Shown: positions 27,529-35,431 of the stretch, one piece after another
Position numbering within the stretch: position 1 is the stretch's first letter
Layout: every line of letters begins with the position of its first letter
Origin: a virus
Strand: one strand, 5' to 3'
DNA length: 38,890 nt
Virus record (IMG/VR): IMGVR_UViG_3300011116_000809
Location: 1-38,890 of that record
Made by a program: the position numbers and the translations under genes
Notes under the pieces: model-generated
The model's database searches: none
What the model was told of the DNA's origin: nothing
What the model saw: the letters and a program-made list of their open reading frames with translations, nothing else

Positions 27529-28425
27529 ATGGGCGGCGGAAGAGGGACTACAGTAAACTATCAACCACCAAATATTCCAAAAGATGATACTTTTGCTAAT
27601 TATCTAAAGTATCAACAGGATCGAGAAGCGCAAGCTGAACAGCGTGTTGCAGCGGAGAAAGCCGAACAAAAAGCTGCTTCAGAGGCAAGGAAAGCTTCAG
27701 GTGCCAGTGCGTATGGCGGCATGCGTTCTGGTATTGAATCACAACTTCGCCAAGGTTTGATTTCATACGGTGATGCTACATCCCAACTCAGGGATTATGC
27801 CGCCAAATACGACCTTGCTCCCCCAGAGGCCGACATCTCTGCTCTGACTGATGTCTATACCAAGGAGCTACTCCCTGGCAGACGTAAGACAGGTATTGCC
27901 GCAGCCTACCAGGAAACATTAGGTCGTCAAGCAACAGAAGAGGAAGCAACTCAAGCTGCTGAACGCTTTAGCCAAGGTTATTACAGTACTTTCCAAGACT
28001 TGCGTGATGCTATTGCTAAAAGTCCTGAGTATCAAAAGAAATTTAATCAAAGCTACCTCGACAACTATTACGATACTCAATACGGCAAACAGCTCACTGA
28101 CACTGCTGGTGAAAAAACAGGTAAACGTGCTTTCACTTTTGACAAGAGTCTTCTCCCAACTTATGCAGATGCAACTAAAGCCAGAGCTGGTGTAGCAACC
28201 CCTAATTTCCAAAATCAATTTATTGGTACTCCAGCTGAACTTGACGAGCAACTGCAAAACGTACGTGATACACGTAAATATCTTTACAGTGCTGGATTAA
28301 CCAATCTCCAAGGGGAGATCGATAAAGAAACGCAATCTCTTAAGAATGAAGGCGCTAAAGAGGTTGCTGTAGTCTCTGCCAAAGGAAACGTTTATTCCAG
28401 TCTTCTTTCGGGATTCTGGTCATAA
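27529..28425 (+). CDS. putative virion protein with DUF4214-like segment, 298 aa
   Basis: Residues about 125-170 (YQETLGRQATEEEATQAAERF, then LRDAIAKSPEYQKKF) match the DUF4214 pattern: YxxxLGRxxxxxE, then a helix, and SPEF/SPEY. That domain is found in large surface and structural proteins. The N-terminal coil is Glu/Ala-rich; the C-terminus is hydrophilic. Starts at ATG 27529, eleven bases after the previous stop. Confidence 0.75.
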   Translation: MGGGRGTTVNYQPPNIPKDDTFANYLKYQQDREAQAEQRVAAEKAEQKAASEARKASGASAYGGMRSGIESQLRQGLISYGDATSQLRDYAAKYDLAPPEADISALTDVYTKELLPGRRKTGIAAAYQETLGRQATEEEATQAAERFSQGYYSTFQDLRDAIAKSPEYQKKFNQSYLDNYYDTQYGKQLTDTAGEKTGKRAFTFDKSLLPTYADATKARAGVATPNFQNQFIGTPAELDEQLQNVRDTRKYLYSAGLTNLQGEIDKETQSLKNEGAKEVAVVSAKGNVYSSLLSGFWS

Positions 28426-28434
28426 ACTTAGTGC

Positions 28435-28440
28435 TATAAT
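28435..28440 (+). promoter_or_regulatory. extended -10 box TGCTATAAT
   Basis: A perfect TATAAT with the upstream TG of an extended -10, 26 nt before ATG 28467. Best promoter-like site in the rightward block; no -35 seen. Confidence 0.5.
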
Positions 28441-28466
28441 TATTTTGTTATTTTAAAGGGCTTTAA

Positions 28467-28766
28467 ATGACTAAAGGAGATTGGTGGGACACCGGCGATG
28501 TTTCCGATTACAATGCATATAGCGCCAAGCAACAAGCAATTCGCGACGCGCAATCGCGTGGTGAAATTGACGAAACAACCGCAAGTGAGCTTCGTAAACA
28601 AGCTGCACAGCAGAAATTTGGTGCAAAATCGTTTGATATTAACGAATTTGACGCTCTTTTAGGTCGCTTGGAAGCCTCCAAAGGTCGTCAACAACGTCAA
28701 AAATCTGTCGAAGGCCGTCGTGATATCTACGCACAAGGCCTTGCTTCTATGATGTCTAACTTCTGA
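28467..28766 (+). CDS. hypothetical protein, 99 aa
   Basis: MTKGDWWDTGDVSDYNAYSAKQQAIRDAQSRGEIDETTASELRKQA and onward is hydrophilic and helical, ending RDIYAQGLASMMSNF. No recognised motif. Lies between virion genes and the packaging genes. Confidence 0.7.
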   Translation: MTKGDWWDTGDVSDYNAYSAKQQAIRDAQSRGEIDETTASELRKQAAQQKFGAKSFDINEFDALLGRLEASKGRQQRQKSVEGRRDIYAQGLASMMSNF

Positions 28767-28774
28767 TTCTTTTG

Positions 28775-28780
28775 TATAAT
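28775..28780 (+). promoter_or_regulatory. -10 box TATAAT close to the start codon
   Basis: Perfect TATAAT only nine bases before ATG 28790. If used, the mRNA would have almost no leader. Confidence 0.35.
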
Positions 28781-28789
28781 ACGTAAGCC

Positions 28790-29038
28790 ATGACCAGTAG
28801 CGTACCAGCCGGTCAATCAGATACTGATGACTGGTTTGATCTAGACAAATATCGTCAGGCTGCTGGCGTGGCATACGAATTTTCCAAAAAGAAAATGGAG
28901 ACTGCTGGTGAGCAAGAGCGTGAAACCATCGGTACGGGCGCAAAAGAATCTCGAACCTCAGCTGAACAGCAACAACAGTTCAAGCAAAAAGATGAAGAGC
29001 GAGATTACGGACAGGCCCAACGAGCTTATCGATATTGA
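28790..29038 (+). CDS. hypothetical hydrophilic protein, 82 aa
   Basis: MTSSVPAGQSDTDDWFDLDKYRQAAGVAYEF then a Gln/Glu/Lys-rich disordered tail. The 3' 47 nt overlap the probable small terminase gene. No family recognised. Confidence 0.65.
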   Translation: MTSSVPAGQSDTDDWFDLDKYRQAAGVAYEFSKKKMETAGEQERETIGTGAKESRTSAEQQQQFKQKDEERDYGQAQRAYRY

Positions 29039-29525
29039 GCTCTTTGAGTATTGGGTCGACAATCTTGATGCTCCCACCCAAGAAGGATTCAACTCTTTCG
29101 CAAAAAACACCGACTCTGTAATTGAGATCTATGTCTATGCCCGCTTCCTTGGATACAAAGGAAGTATTGTTGCCTGTGAACTTTGGGTTAAAGATAATTA
29201 CCCCAAGGTTGATTACGGCAAAAAACTTAGAGACGAAGTAGATAAAATGCTGGAAGACATTGAGCTTCTTCGTTCTGACATTGAAGCTGGCGCAGTTAAG
29301 CGTGATGTTGGCGTGCGGCAGGTTGCTGCCATGCAACGAGAAGTGCGTGGTCACATTGATCAAATTCAAAAGACTAATAACCACAAAGATCGCAAAGCAC
29401 TTGTAATGGCTGGAGCTGACCGCGCCATACGTGAATTGTTGATTACGTTCCAGGATGATCCTATTGGTATTCCACTGGAGGAAGCATCAATGGGTGTATG
29501 GGCACGTATGCAACTAGACGAATAA
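28992..29525 (+). CDS. probable terminase small subunit, 177 aa
   Basis: Helical protein, 177 aa: IELFEYWVDNLDAPTQEGFN and ARFLGYKGSIVACELWVKDNYP near the N-terminus fit a DNA-binding helix pair. A central coil follows (LRDEVDKMLEDIELLRSDIEAG), then a conserved-looking tail. Small terminases recognise the packaging site and form rings via such coils. Support is its position just before TerL, its size and the helix-coil order. No direct family motif, so it remains an inference. I used ATG 28992 rather than an in-frame GTG at 28908. Confidence 0.6.
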   Translation: MKSEITDRPNELIDIELFEYWVDNLDAPTQEGFNSFAKNTDSVIEIYVYARFLGYKGSIVACELWVKDNYPKVDYGKKLRDEVDKMLEDIELLRSDIEAGAVKRDVGVRQVAAMQREVRGHIDQIQKTNNHKDRKALVMAGADRAIRELLITFQDDPIGIPLEEASMGVWARMQLDE

Positions 29526-29531
29526 CACGTT

Positions 29532-29537
29532 TAGAAT
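29532..29537 (+). promoter_or_regulatory. -10-like box TAGAAT
   Basis: In the gap after the probable small terminase, 42 nt before the next ATG (29580). Confidence 0.3.
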
Positions 29538-29579
29538 ATTACTAACAGATTTAACAATCACTTCCTGGACATAATTTAA

Positions 29580-29744
29580 ATGGCTGGTAAAATTCCTCCG
29601 CAATTCTTGGCTCATCTTAAAAAGAAAGAAGCGCAAAAAGAAGATGGATCTGAGATGTCAGACAAAGAAAAACGCAAAGCTGCGTTAGATAAAGCACGCA
29701 AATATCAAGATCAAAAACGCAAGAAGCAAGAAGCAAAAAAATGA
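29580..29744 (+). CDS. small Lys-rich protein, 54 aa
   Basis: ATG 29580 to TGA 29742-29744: MAGKIPPQFLAHLKKKEAQK, ending in Lys/Gln-rich helix (KYQDQKRKKQEAKK). Strongly basic and helical. The PPQFLAHLKKK start resembles small basic phage proteins encoded near capsid genes. It fills the interval between the small and large terminase genes. Confidence 0.65.
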   Translation: MAGKIPPQFLAHLKKKEAQKEDGSEMSDKEKRKAALDKARKYQDQKRKKQEAKK

Positions 29745-29775
29745 TGTAGTATTCAGTAATACCTGAAATATTACC

Positions 29776-31302
29776 GTGCCATCTCATACGCATCTTGCTT
29801 ATCGACGCAACGCACAAGCTGCCGCACGTAATCAGCAGATACGTAAACCAACCAACTCAAAAGAGCTGGAACGGGCGCAAGAAGATTTTGGTTTCTTTTG
29901 TGAATATGTAGCAGATAAACCTCCTGCTACACACCATAAAGAATGGCACCGTCATTTTATTACACAAGAGGATAGCAATTGCCTTATTAAGATTGCTGGT
30001 CCAAATATTGATTTGTTGGCTCCTAGGGGGAGTGCTAAATCTACAATCTTAGGTTTATTTACTGCATGGGCTATTGGCGTACATACGCAAGCCAGGCTTC
30101 CGCTACAGGTTCTTTATTTGTCTTATACCGTTGATATTGCACGCTCTAAATCTGCCACCATTAAACGCATCATTGAAAGTAAAAAATATCAAGAAGTATT
30201 TCCTAAAGTTCGCCTATTAAAAAACGCAACCAGTAATGAGTACTGGTCTATCGACCATAAATTTGCTGGCATCGATGTTACTGGTGATGAACAATTTACC
30301 CTTTGTGCCGCTGGCCTCAAAGGTTCAGTGACTTCCAAGCGTTCTCATCTTGTGATGATTGATGACGCAATTAAATCTGCCGCTGACATCTCCAATCCAG
30401 ATATCCGCAAACAGATGCAGGACAACTGGAATGCTGTGATTGCACCGACTATGTTTGAAGGAGGACGAGCGATTTGCCTTGGTACTCGCTTCAGGCATGA
30501 TGACATTCACTCAACCACTTTTAACGAACAGAACAACTGGAAGCAAGTAGTCTTATCCGCCATCCTTAATAATCCCGTAACAGGTGATGAGGAGTCTTAC
30601 TGGCCAGAGATGTGGTCATTGGATTATCTAAAGGAAAAGAAACGTCAGGCACCTGTTGCTTTTTCGTTCCAATACATGAATCAGGTCGTCAGGCAGAATG
30701 AGCTGTCCCTGGCGCCAGAACTAATTGTTAAAGCAGAGATCTCAACGGAGTTTGATACGCTTGGTGTTGGGGTTGATTTGTCCGCTGGCATCAAAGAGAA
30801 AAATGATTACACAGTAATGGTTCTTGGCGGGCGCATTGGTGATCGCATTCACATCATTGATTACCGTCGTATTCGCGTCATGGGTAATCTAGAAAAACTT
30901 GATGCCATGAAAGAATTGCTTAATGAATGGTCTGTGATTGGAAAGGATCAGAACGGTATTTATTTTCCAACTCACTCAACATGCGACATCTGGAGCGAAG
31001 CTGTTCAGTACCAGGCCTCCCTGGAAGCCGACTTCAAACGTATTTGTCTGAGTAACGAAAGCCTTTACAACTTGATCTGGCATCCTGTCAAAGGATTCCG
31101 TGGCGACAAACTGGCTCGTTTTCGTGGCATTATGGGCTTGTTTGAAGATCGTAAGATCATTTTCAATCGTTACCGTAATTTCACTGCCATGTTCGAAGAA
31201 CTGACCAACTTTGGCGTCAGTAGTCACGACGACTGTGTTGACGCACTTGTTTGGCTTGTGACGGGATTGATGCGCAAGGGCAATCTTCATATTGATTATT
31301 GA
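29776..31302 (+). CDS. terL: terminase large subunit
   Basis: 508 aa with a GTG start. Walker A LLAPRGSAKST at about residues 80-90 and Walker B LVMIDDAI near 191 form the packaging ATPase. GTRFRHDD near 236 is the coupling region. C-terminal nuclease domain: GVDLSAG (first Asp), then the SSHDDCVDAL acidic cluster at about 480-490. It cuts concatemeric DNA and drives it into the head through the portal encoded downstream. Length and motif order are normal. A TAGTAT box lies 23 nt upstream. No strong Shine-Dalgarno is visible. Confidence 0.95.
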   Translation: MPSHTHLAYRRNAQAAARNQQIRKPTNSKELERAQEDFGFFCEYVADKPPATHHKEWHRHFITQEDSNCLIKIAGPNIDLLAPRGSAKSTILGLFTAWAIGVHTQARLPLQVLYLSYTVDIARSKSATIKRIIESKKYQEVFPKVRLLKNATSNEYWSIDHKFAGIDVTGDEQFTLCAAGLKGSVTSKRSHLVMIDDAIKSAADISNPDIRKQMQDNWNAVIAPTMFEGGRAICLGTRFRHDDIHSTTFNEQNNWKQVVLSAILNNPVTGDEESYWPEMWSLDYLKEKKRQAPVAFSFQYMNQVVRQNELSLAPELIVKAEISTEFDTLGVGVDLSAGIKEKNDYTVMVLGGRIGDRIHIIDYRRIRVMGNLEKLDAMKELLNEWSVIGKDQNGIYFPTHSTCDIWSEAVQYQASLEADFKRICLSNESLYNLIWHPVKGFRGDKLARFRGIMGLFEDRKIIFNRYRNFTAMFEELTNFGVSSHDDCVDALVWLVTGLMRKGNLHIDY

Positions 31303-31306
31303 GCTT

Positions 31307-31312
31307 TAGAAT
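31307..31312 (+). promoter_or_regulatory. -10-like box TAGAAT
   Basis: Directly after the terL stop, 20 nt before GTG 31333. Confidence 0.35.
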
Positions 31313-31332
31313 TAGAAAAAAGCTTTAGTTCA

Positions 31333-31626
31333 GTGGGACCAGAATACATTGCACTTGCGTTAACTGCAGTGATATCTGCTGTTTCCAGTGGCACTTGGGT
31401 AGCAACCAAGATCCTCAACAGACAAGAGGAAAAGCGCATTCAGACTGTTAATTACGTCAAATCGCAGGAAAGGCGCTTGGATAATTTGGAAGATCAGCTG
31501 AACCGGATGCCCTTGGAATATGTATTGAAAGTTGATTTCCTTCGCGAAATCAAAGAAATGCACGATAATTTTCGTGAAATTAACAACAAACTTGATAAAC
31601 TGGTTGAAAAGATCTTAAGCAAATGA
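31333..31626 (+). CDS. holin-like membrane protein with coiled coil, 97 aa
   Basis: Residues 4-27 (EYIALALTAVISAVSSGTWVA) form one membrane helix, followed by a charged coiled coil (KSQERRLDNLEDQLNRM, EIKEMHDNFREINNKLDKLVEK). One-span plus coil is seen in some holins and spanin-like or anchoring proteins. Position next to terL is common for holins. Not decisive. It overlaps the next gene as ATGA. Confidence 0.5.
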   Translation: MGPEYIALALTAVISAVSSGTWVATKILNRQEEKRIQTVNYVKSQERRLDNLEDQLNRMPLEYVLKVDFLREIKEMHDNFREINNKLDKLVEKILSK

Positions 31627-31808
31627 CCGAGTACATCATTGAAGTCCAAGAGGACGAGGACAATAATTTGTTCATCCAATTGCCTGACGATTTAATTGAT
31701 GAGCTTGGCTGGGAAGAAGGCGATCTACTTAATTGGGATATTCGCGGTGAAGGCATTGTCCTTACAAAAGTAAACGAACGTGGTGAGTATGAGCCATTAG
31801 ATGACTAG
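31623..31808 (+). CDS. AbrB/MazE-like swapped-hairpin protein, 61 aa
   Basis: LFIQLPDDLIDELGWEEGDLLNWDIRGEGIVLTKV matches the SpoVT/AbrB swapped-hairpin pattern (IxLPxxLxxxLGWxxGDxLxW, then a final beta strand), a dimeric DNA-binding fold used by regulators and antitoxins. No toxin gene is adjacent, so a regulator is likelier. It is translationally coupled to the upstream gene (ATGA). Confidence 0.75.
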   Translation: MTEYIIEVQEDEDNNLFIQLPDDLIDELGWEEGDLLNWDIRGEGIVLTKVNERGEYEPLDD

Positions 31809-31811
31809 AAT
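31806..31811 (+). promoter_or_regulatory. -10-like box TAGAAT
   Basis: Overlaps the stop of the AbrB-like gene, 22 nt before ATG 31834. Confidence 0.35.
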
Positions 31812-31833
31812 GTAGATAGAAAACTCAAATCCA

Positions 31834-31983
31834 ATGAAAAAGAAACAGCTTGTTAAACAAGCACTTAAAAATCCGCACTTGTTCGCACCTGCAGAACTTG
31901 CATATTTTGATCTCTGGCTTCGCAGTAGGAAACAGCGGAAGAAAGCTGCTAAGATTGAAGAAAGTACAAAGGCAAATAGTTAA
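31834..31983 (+). CDS. small basic protein ahead of portal, 49 aa
   Basis: MKKKQLVKQALKNPHLFAPAE, then YFDLWLRSRKQRKKAAKIEE. Short, Lys/Arg-rich and helical. Its TAA shares a base with the portal ATG (TAATG), so translation is coupled. Unknown function. Confidence 0.65.
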   Translation: MKKKQLVKQALKNPHLFAPAELAYFDLWLRSRKQRKKAAKIEESTKANS

Positions 31984-34340
31984 TGGCCGTCGACGCTAAA
32001 TCTAGACTCAAAGAGATTGTCGACTCTTATCTTGAAAAAGATGGTGGTGCGGCAATTGATACTGGCATCGTTGCGGCACACTTGGCGCAGATGAAATTAT
32101 TTGGCATCCGTCAGGGTGTTGAATTTTTTCCTGCTCAAGATAACTTCGGTAATCAACGCAAAGACTTTATCGATCGTGTAATTAAATACAACTCACTCGA
32201 TATCCGCCTTGATTCCATCTGGGATTATTCCCTTTGCGATGGTCAAGGTCTGTTTTACATTCGTCCAACTGAAACCAACTATCGCCTTTACTATTTCCGT
32301 AAACACGAGTACAGAAGCTACTACAACATTGATGGCGAACTGGATGAAGTTGTAATCATTTACAGCTACAAAGTTAAAAATGGTTTTGGCTACCAGCAAG
32401 ACATTGAAGCTTCTAGCTTGACCGGCCCAGCAGTCATGGGTGGTACTGGAGCTAAGCGTTATATCAGGTTGTCGATCAAGCGCAAAACAATTGAAGAAAC
32501 ACACTCAGAAGGTGAACTGTCGTTTGATACGCAATACCAAGCTGTACCTGGCAAGACCAAGACATTTACCAACACTCTTGGGTTTATTCCCTGTGTTGAA
32601 ATCTTCCATAACGTCAGAGGATTCTCTACAGAAGGTGTTGGCGAATTTGATGCACTTGCTAATCACATTTGTACGCATGACGAGATGGTTCGCACCATGC
32701 GTAAGAACGTTCAGTTTTTTGGCAATCCAACTCTTCTTTCTTCCAGGCCCAAGACTGACCTGATGGAGGCAGGCGGTGACAACGTTGTTCAGCGTCCATC
32801 CATTGCAGCTAACTCAGGCTTTGGCAGTCCCAGTGCCCTTAGTCAGTCACGGTTTAAAGCAGATCCTGTCACCCGTGGCATTGACGGTCAGATCCGAGTT
32901 CCACGGGTGATTGCAAACCTGGAGCCCAATGACCGTGTTGGCTACATTGTTCCAGATGCCATCACGGGAGATCAAAATTCTTTTGCACGTCAATATCGAG
33001 AAGAGATTCGCACCGCTCTTGGTGGTGTAGACGAGTTATCTATCTCAGCAGGCGTGACTGCAACTGAGTACAAATCTCTGTTTGGTCGTGTTTCTGCCAC
33101 ATCAAAGAAAAAGGCTATTGCTATTTACACTTATGGTATTTGCCGTTGCCTTGAGTTAATTATCTATCAGGAAGAACGTTTGTTTAAAAATACACTTGCC
33201 GCTGCTGCAGGCCTCGAAAAACCACTTGATCTTCCTGAGCTTGCAAGTGCAGAAGATGTAGCTGCTTACAACCAGGCTATGTCGGCTTTTGAGGGTCAAG
33301 TTAAACAGTTAATGTTGGCTTGTCTTAAGACTGAACAGATCCCACCAGGCGTGTCTGGTTTGATTCCAGATGGTGATGTAACTATCAATTGGCGTTGGCT
33401 GGGTCCTGTATATGAGGACTCTACTCAGGACATCCTGAACAATTCCATTGTGGTACGTAACCTACAGGAATTAGGTGTTGATAGCATTGAAGCACTGAAA
33501 TACCTCTTCCCGTCCAAAACGGATGAGGAACGGGCCGAGATGTTATCTGGGTTCCCGTTCAGAATGGTGAACGAATTGCAGGGTGCATACTCTCAATTTG
33601 CTCGCTTAGTGGGGGGAATGATGCAGACTCCTCACCCGCAATCACCGGACTTACCGATGGCTGCGGATCCGCGATTAGATCTCACACCCTATCTATATCG
33701 CACGTTAGAAGCTTTACAAAAGGAGATGAGCTATGCAGGACGCTACCGTCCAATCGATCCCACAGACGAGCCAAGTGCCAGCGGCCGTCGCCCCGAGCAG
33801 CTACGTGGCTCCAGCACCACAAGCAGCTCCGGTCAGCTACCAAGTGCCGGCTCCGGTGGGGTATCAGGTGGGTACCAGCTACCCCCAAGCGGTACCTCAG
33901 GCAGCCCCCAGCTACCAATCCAGCCCTACTCAGTACGCCCCCCAATCCCAGCCGGAATCTCCAGCGGGCAACCCATGGGAATCGGCGTTCAACAAGGTAG
34001 TGAATCTGCTGAGCGCACCAGTCCAATCCCCGTTCCAGGGTCAACCGTCAACTCCGCCGACAGCGTATACCCCGGCGAATTACGGTCAGTACAGCAACCA
34101 AGCTACGCCACAATCGGGGACGCAGACCTCGTATCCCAGCCAGGCTTACTCGCCCAACTCTTCCCAAACCTCCTCCAATCCATCCTTGGAGCAGATCGCG
34201 GATTACCTGGGAATGAGCCAGGACAGCCGCTACGTGATGGACTCGTTCGGGGTGGAAGCTCCGGCTCTGCTGAACAACTACGCTCTAAACCTGGAGCAAA
34301 TGCTGGACAGCGCCGTCGCGTGGGGAAACCGCGCCGCTAA
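31983..34340 (+). CDS. portal protein, with long tail overlapping the scaffold gene
   Basis: 785 aa. The first 590 residues have portal features: early VIKYNSLDIRLDSIWDYSL, NVQFFGNPTLLSSRP, a central helix around SAGVTATEYKSLFGRVSATSKKKAIAIYTYGICRCLEL, and NWRWLGPVYEDSTQDILN, consistent with the dodecameric head channel. After about residue 595 the frame becomes Gly/Ser/Pro-rich and ends in Arg residues. This 608-nt part is shared with the scaffold-like gene in another frame. The tail may be real dual coding or incidental. Assigned as portal from position between terL and scaffold/capsid and overall pattern. Confidence 0.85.
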   Translation: MAVDAKSRLKEIVDSYLEKDGGAAIDTGIVAAHLAQMKLFGIRQGVEFFPAQDNFGNQRKDFIDRVIKYNSLDIRLDSIWDYSLCDGQGLFYIRPTETNYRLYYFRKHEYRSYYNIDGELDEVVIIYSYKVKNGFGYQQDIEASSLTGPAVMGGTGAKRYIRLSIKRKTIEETHSEGELSFDTQYQAVPGKTKTFTNTLGFIPCVEIFHNVRGFSTEGVGEFDALANHICTHDEMVRTMRKNVQFFGNPTLLSSRPKTDLMEAGGDNVVQRPSIAANSGFGSPSALSQSRFKADPVTRGIDGQIRVPRVIANLEPNDRVGYIVPDAITGDQNSFARQYREEIRTALGGVDELSISAGVTATEYKSLFGRVSATSKKKAIAIYTYGICRCLELIIYQEERLFKNTLAAAAGLEKPLDLPELASAEDVAAYNQAMSAFEGQVKQLMLACLKTEQIPPGVSGLIPDGDVTINWRWLGPVYEDSTQDILNNSIVVRNLQELGVDSIEALKYLFPSKTDEERAEMLSGFPFRMVNELQGAYSQFARLVGGMMQTPHPQSPDLPMAADPRLDLTPYLYRTLEALQKEMSYAGRYRPIDPTDEPSASGRRPEQLRGSSTTSSSGQLPSAGSGGVSGGYQLPPSGTSGSPQLPIQPYSVRPPIPAGISSGQPMGIGVQQGSESAERTSPIPVPGSTVNSADSVYPGELRSVQQPSYATIGDADLVSQPGLLAQLFPNLLQSILGADRGLPGNEPGQPLRDGLVRGGSSGSAEQLRSKPGANAGQRRRVGKPRR

Positions 34341-34704
34341 TACCATCCAGGGTTACGCTAACTTCGCTGTTAACGAACATCAAGAGAATCTTGCCTACAA
34401 CGAGATCCTTACCAATCCCGATGTTCTGAGCGATTACACCCTCAAGTTCTTTGGTCCTGAAGGCCCATATCCTGTTTACGAAAATGAACAGGAACTTGAG
34501 ACGCGTGGTTATCCGACTCAAGCTTTAACTCAACCGCAGTTTACAAATCTTCCTGCACCCCCTACCGCAGCTGCTCCCCAAGCACCTGAGAACTTCTGGG
34601 GCACATTCAGCGAAGTAATGACGCGTGATCCTCAGAACGCCTGGCGCGTCCTGAATCAAGCTCAACCTCAAACTGTGGCAAACAAACTGTTTGTAATGGA
34701 GTGA
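33733..34704 (+). CDS. putative scaffolding protein, 323 aa
   Basis: AGGAG lies well placed before ATG 33733. The first 150 residues are Pro/Gln/Ser/Tyr-rich and disordered (VPAAVAPSSYVAPAPQAAP). From about 155 it is helical (LEQIADYLGMSQDSRYVMDSFGV, LNLEQMLDSAVAWGNRAANTIQGYANFAV), then a Pro-rich linker and FWGTFSEVMTRDPQNAWRVLNQ. Disordered-plus-helical proteins just before the capsid gene usually guide capsid assembly. It overlaps the portal frame by 608 nt. Confidence 0.7.
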   Translation: MQDATVQSIPQTSQVPAAVAPSSYVAPAPQAAPVSYQVPAPVGYQVGTSYPQAVPQAAPSYQSSPTQYAPQSQPESPAGNPWESAFNKVVNLLSAPVQSPFQGQPSTPPTAYTPANYGQYSNQATPQSGTQTSYPSQAYSPNSSQTSSNPSLEQIADYLGMSQDSRYVMDSFGVEAPALLNNYALNLEQMLDSAVAWGNRAANTIQGYANFAVNEHQENLAYNEILTNPDVLSDYTLKFFGPEGPYPVYENEQELETRGYPTQALTQPQFTNLPAPPTAAAPQAPENFWGTFSEVMTRDPQNAWRVLNQAQPQTVANKLFVME

Positions 34705-34708
34705 TGCC

Positions 34709-35332
34709 ATGCGTGGCGCTCTTAAATTAGGCGTACCTATTGCCGCTGGCTTAGCGACGGGTGGGTACGCCCTTTCTCAAGGTGAAGATCCAGGTTCTGC
34801 AATTCTTGCTGGTGCTGCAGGTGGCCTGGGTGGTGCAGCAGGTTTACTTGGCGCACGTGCCCTAGCTGGTAAATATGCAAAAGATGTTGCAGGTTTAATG
34901 AATACCGGCAAAGAAGCCGCAGTTCGAAATTTAACTTCTGCATCTCAAAATATCTATCCACCTCTTAAAACTGGTGCCAGTGTGATTTCTCCTGGAGAAG
35001 CTGCAGCAGCAGAAAAAGTTAATGCGGCTCGTGCACGAATGGCAGGAGAAAGTAAGCGTGCTGCACTGCTTGGCGGAATGGCTGGCGCCATTCAGGGAAT
35101 GCCTCAGGCAACTGAAGCAGGTGTTTATTCCGGACTTAAAAAGGGATTAGGCACCATTGCTGTACCTACGTCTGCACTCGCAGCCGGCCTTGGTGGTGTT
35201 GCCCTTGGTGCCATCCCTGGTTCCATGGGTGTACCAGGTTTTACGCAAGGTGGTCCTGTTGATCCCGAATCTTACGGCTCTAGTAATTCCCCTGGTGCTC
35301 GCTATAAAGCACCTACAATGCAGTATGTGTGA
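34709..35332 (+). CDS. Gly/Ala-rich putative virion protein, 207 aa
   Basis: GGAG precedes ATG 34709. Begins LGVPIAAGLATGGYALSQG and continues AILAGAAGGLGGAAGLLGARALAGK, a glycine-zipper region. A helical middle (EKVNAARARMAGESKRAALLGG) and a second hydrophobic stretch (SALAAGLGGVALGAIPGSM) follow. Similar in style to the 23930, 24505 and 25577 genes. Unusually placed between scaffold and capsid. Function unknown. Confidence 0.7.
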   Translation: MRGALKLGVPIAAGLATGGYALSQGEDPGSAILAGAAGGLGGAAGLLGARALAGKYAKDVAGLMNTGKEAAVRNLTSASQNIYPPLKTGASVISPGEAAAAEKVNAARARMAGESKRAALLGGMAGAIQGMPQATEAGVYSGLKKGLGTIAVPTSALAAGLGGVALGAIPGSMGVPGFTQGGPVDPESYGSSNSPGARYKAPTMQYV

Positions 35333-35352
35333 CATTTAAGTTCACCACCTGC

Positions 35353-35358
35353 TAAAAT
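35353..35358 (+). promoter_or_regulatory. -10-like box TGCTAAAAT
   Basis: Extended -10 form in the 99-nt gap before the capsid gene, 73 nt from its GTG. Confidence 0.35.
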
Positions 35359-35369
35359 TTGTGTTAGAT

Positions 35370-35394
35370 AAGACACGCGTGTCTTTATCTTTCA
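35370..35394. terminator. 25-bp near-perfect palindrome before the capsid gene
   Basis: AGATAA and TTATCT flank the perfect palindrome GACACGCGTGTC. It lies between the rightward gene ending at 35332 and the leftward intron ORF ending at 35446. It may be a bidirectional terminator or an RNA-processing site for the capsid transcript. Confidence 0.45.
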
Positions 35395-35431
35395 CCCGAT
35401 AAAAAACACTGACACTGGAGGATAAACCAAA

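Noticed and set aside
31623-31808. Toxin-antitoxin pair with the AbrB-like gene as antitoxin
   Set aside because: Neither neighbour resembles a toxin; the upstream one is a membrane-coil protein and the downstream one a 49-aa basic protein.
33682-34044. 120-aa minus-strand ORF in the portal/scaffold overlap
   Set aside because: No start signal; the composition follows from the Pro/Gly-rich plus frames.
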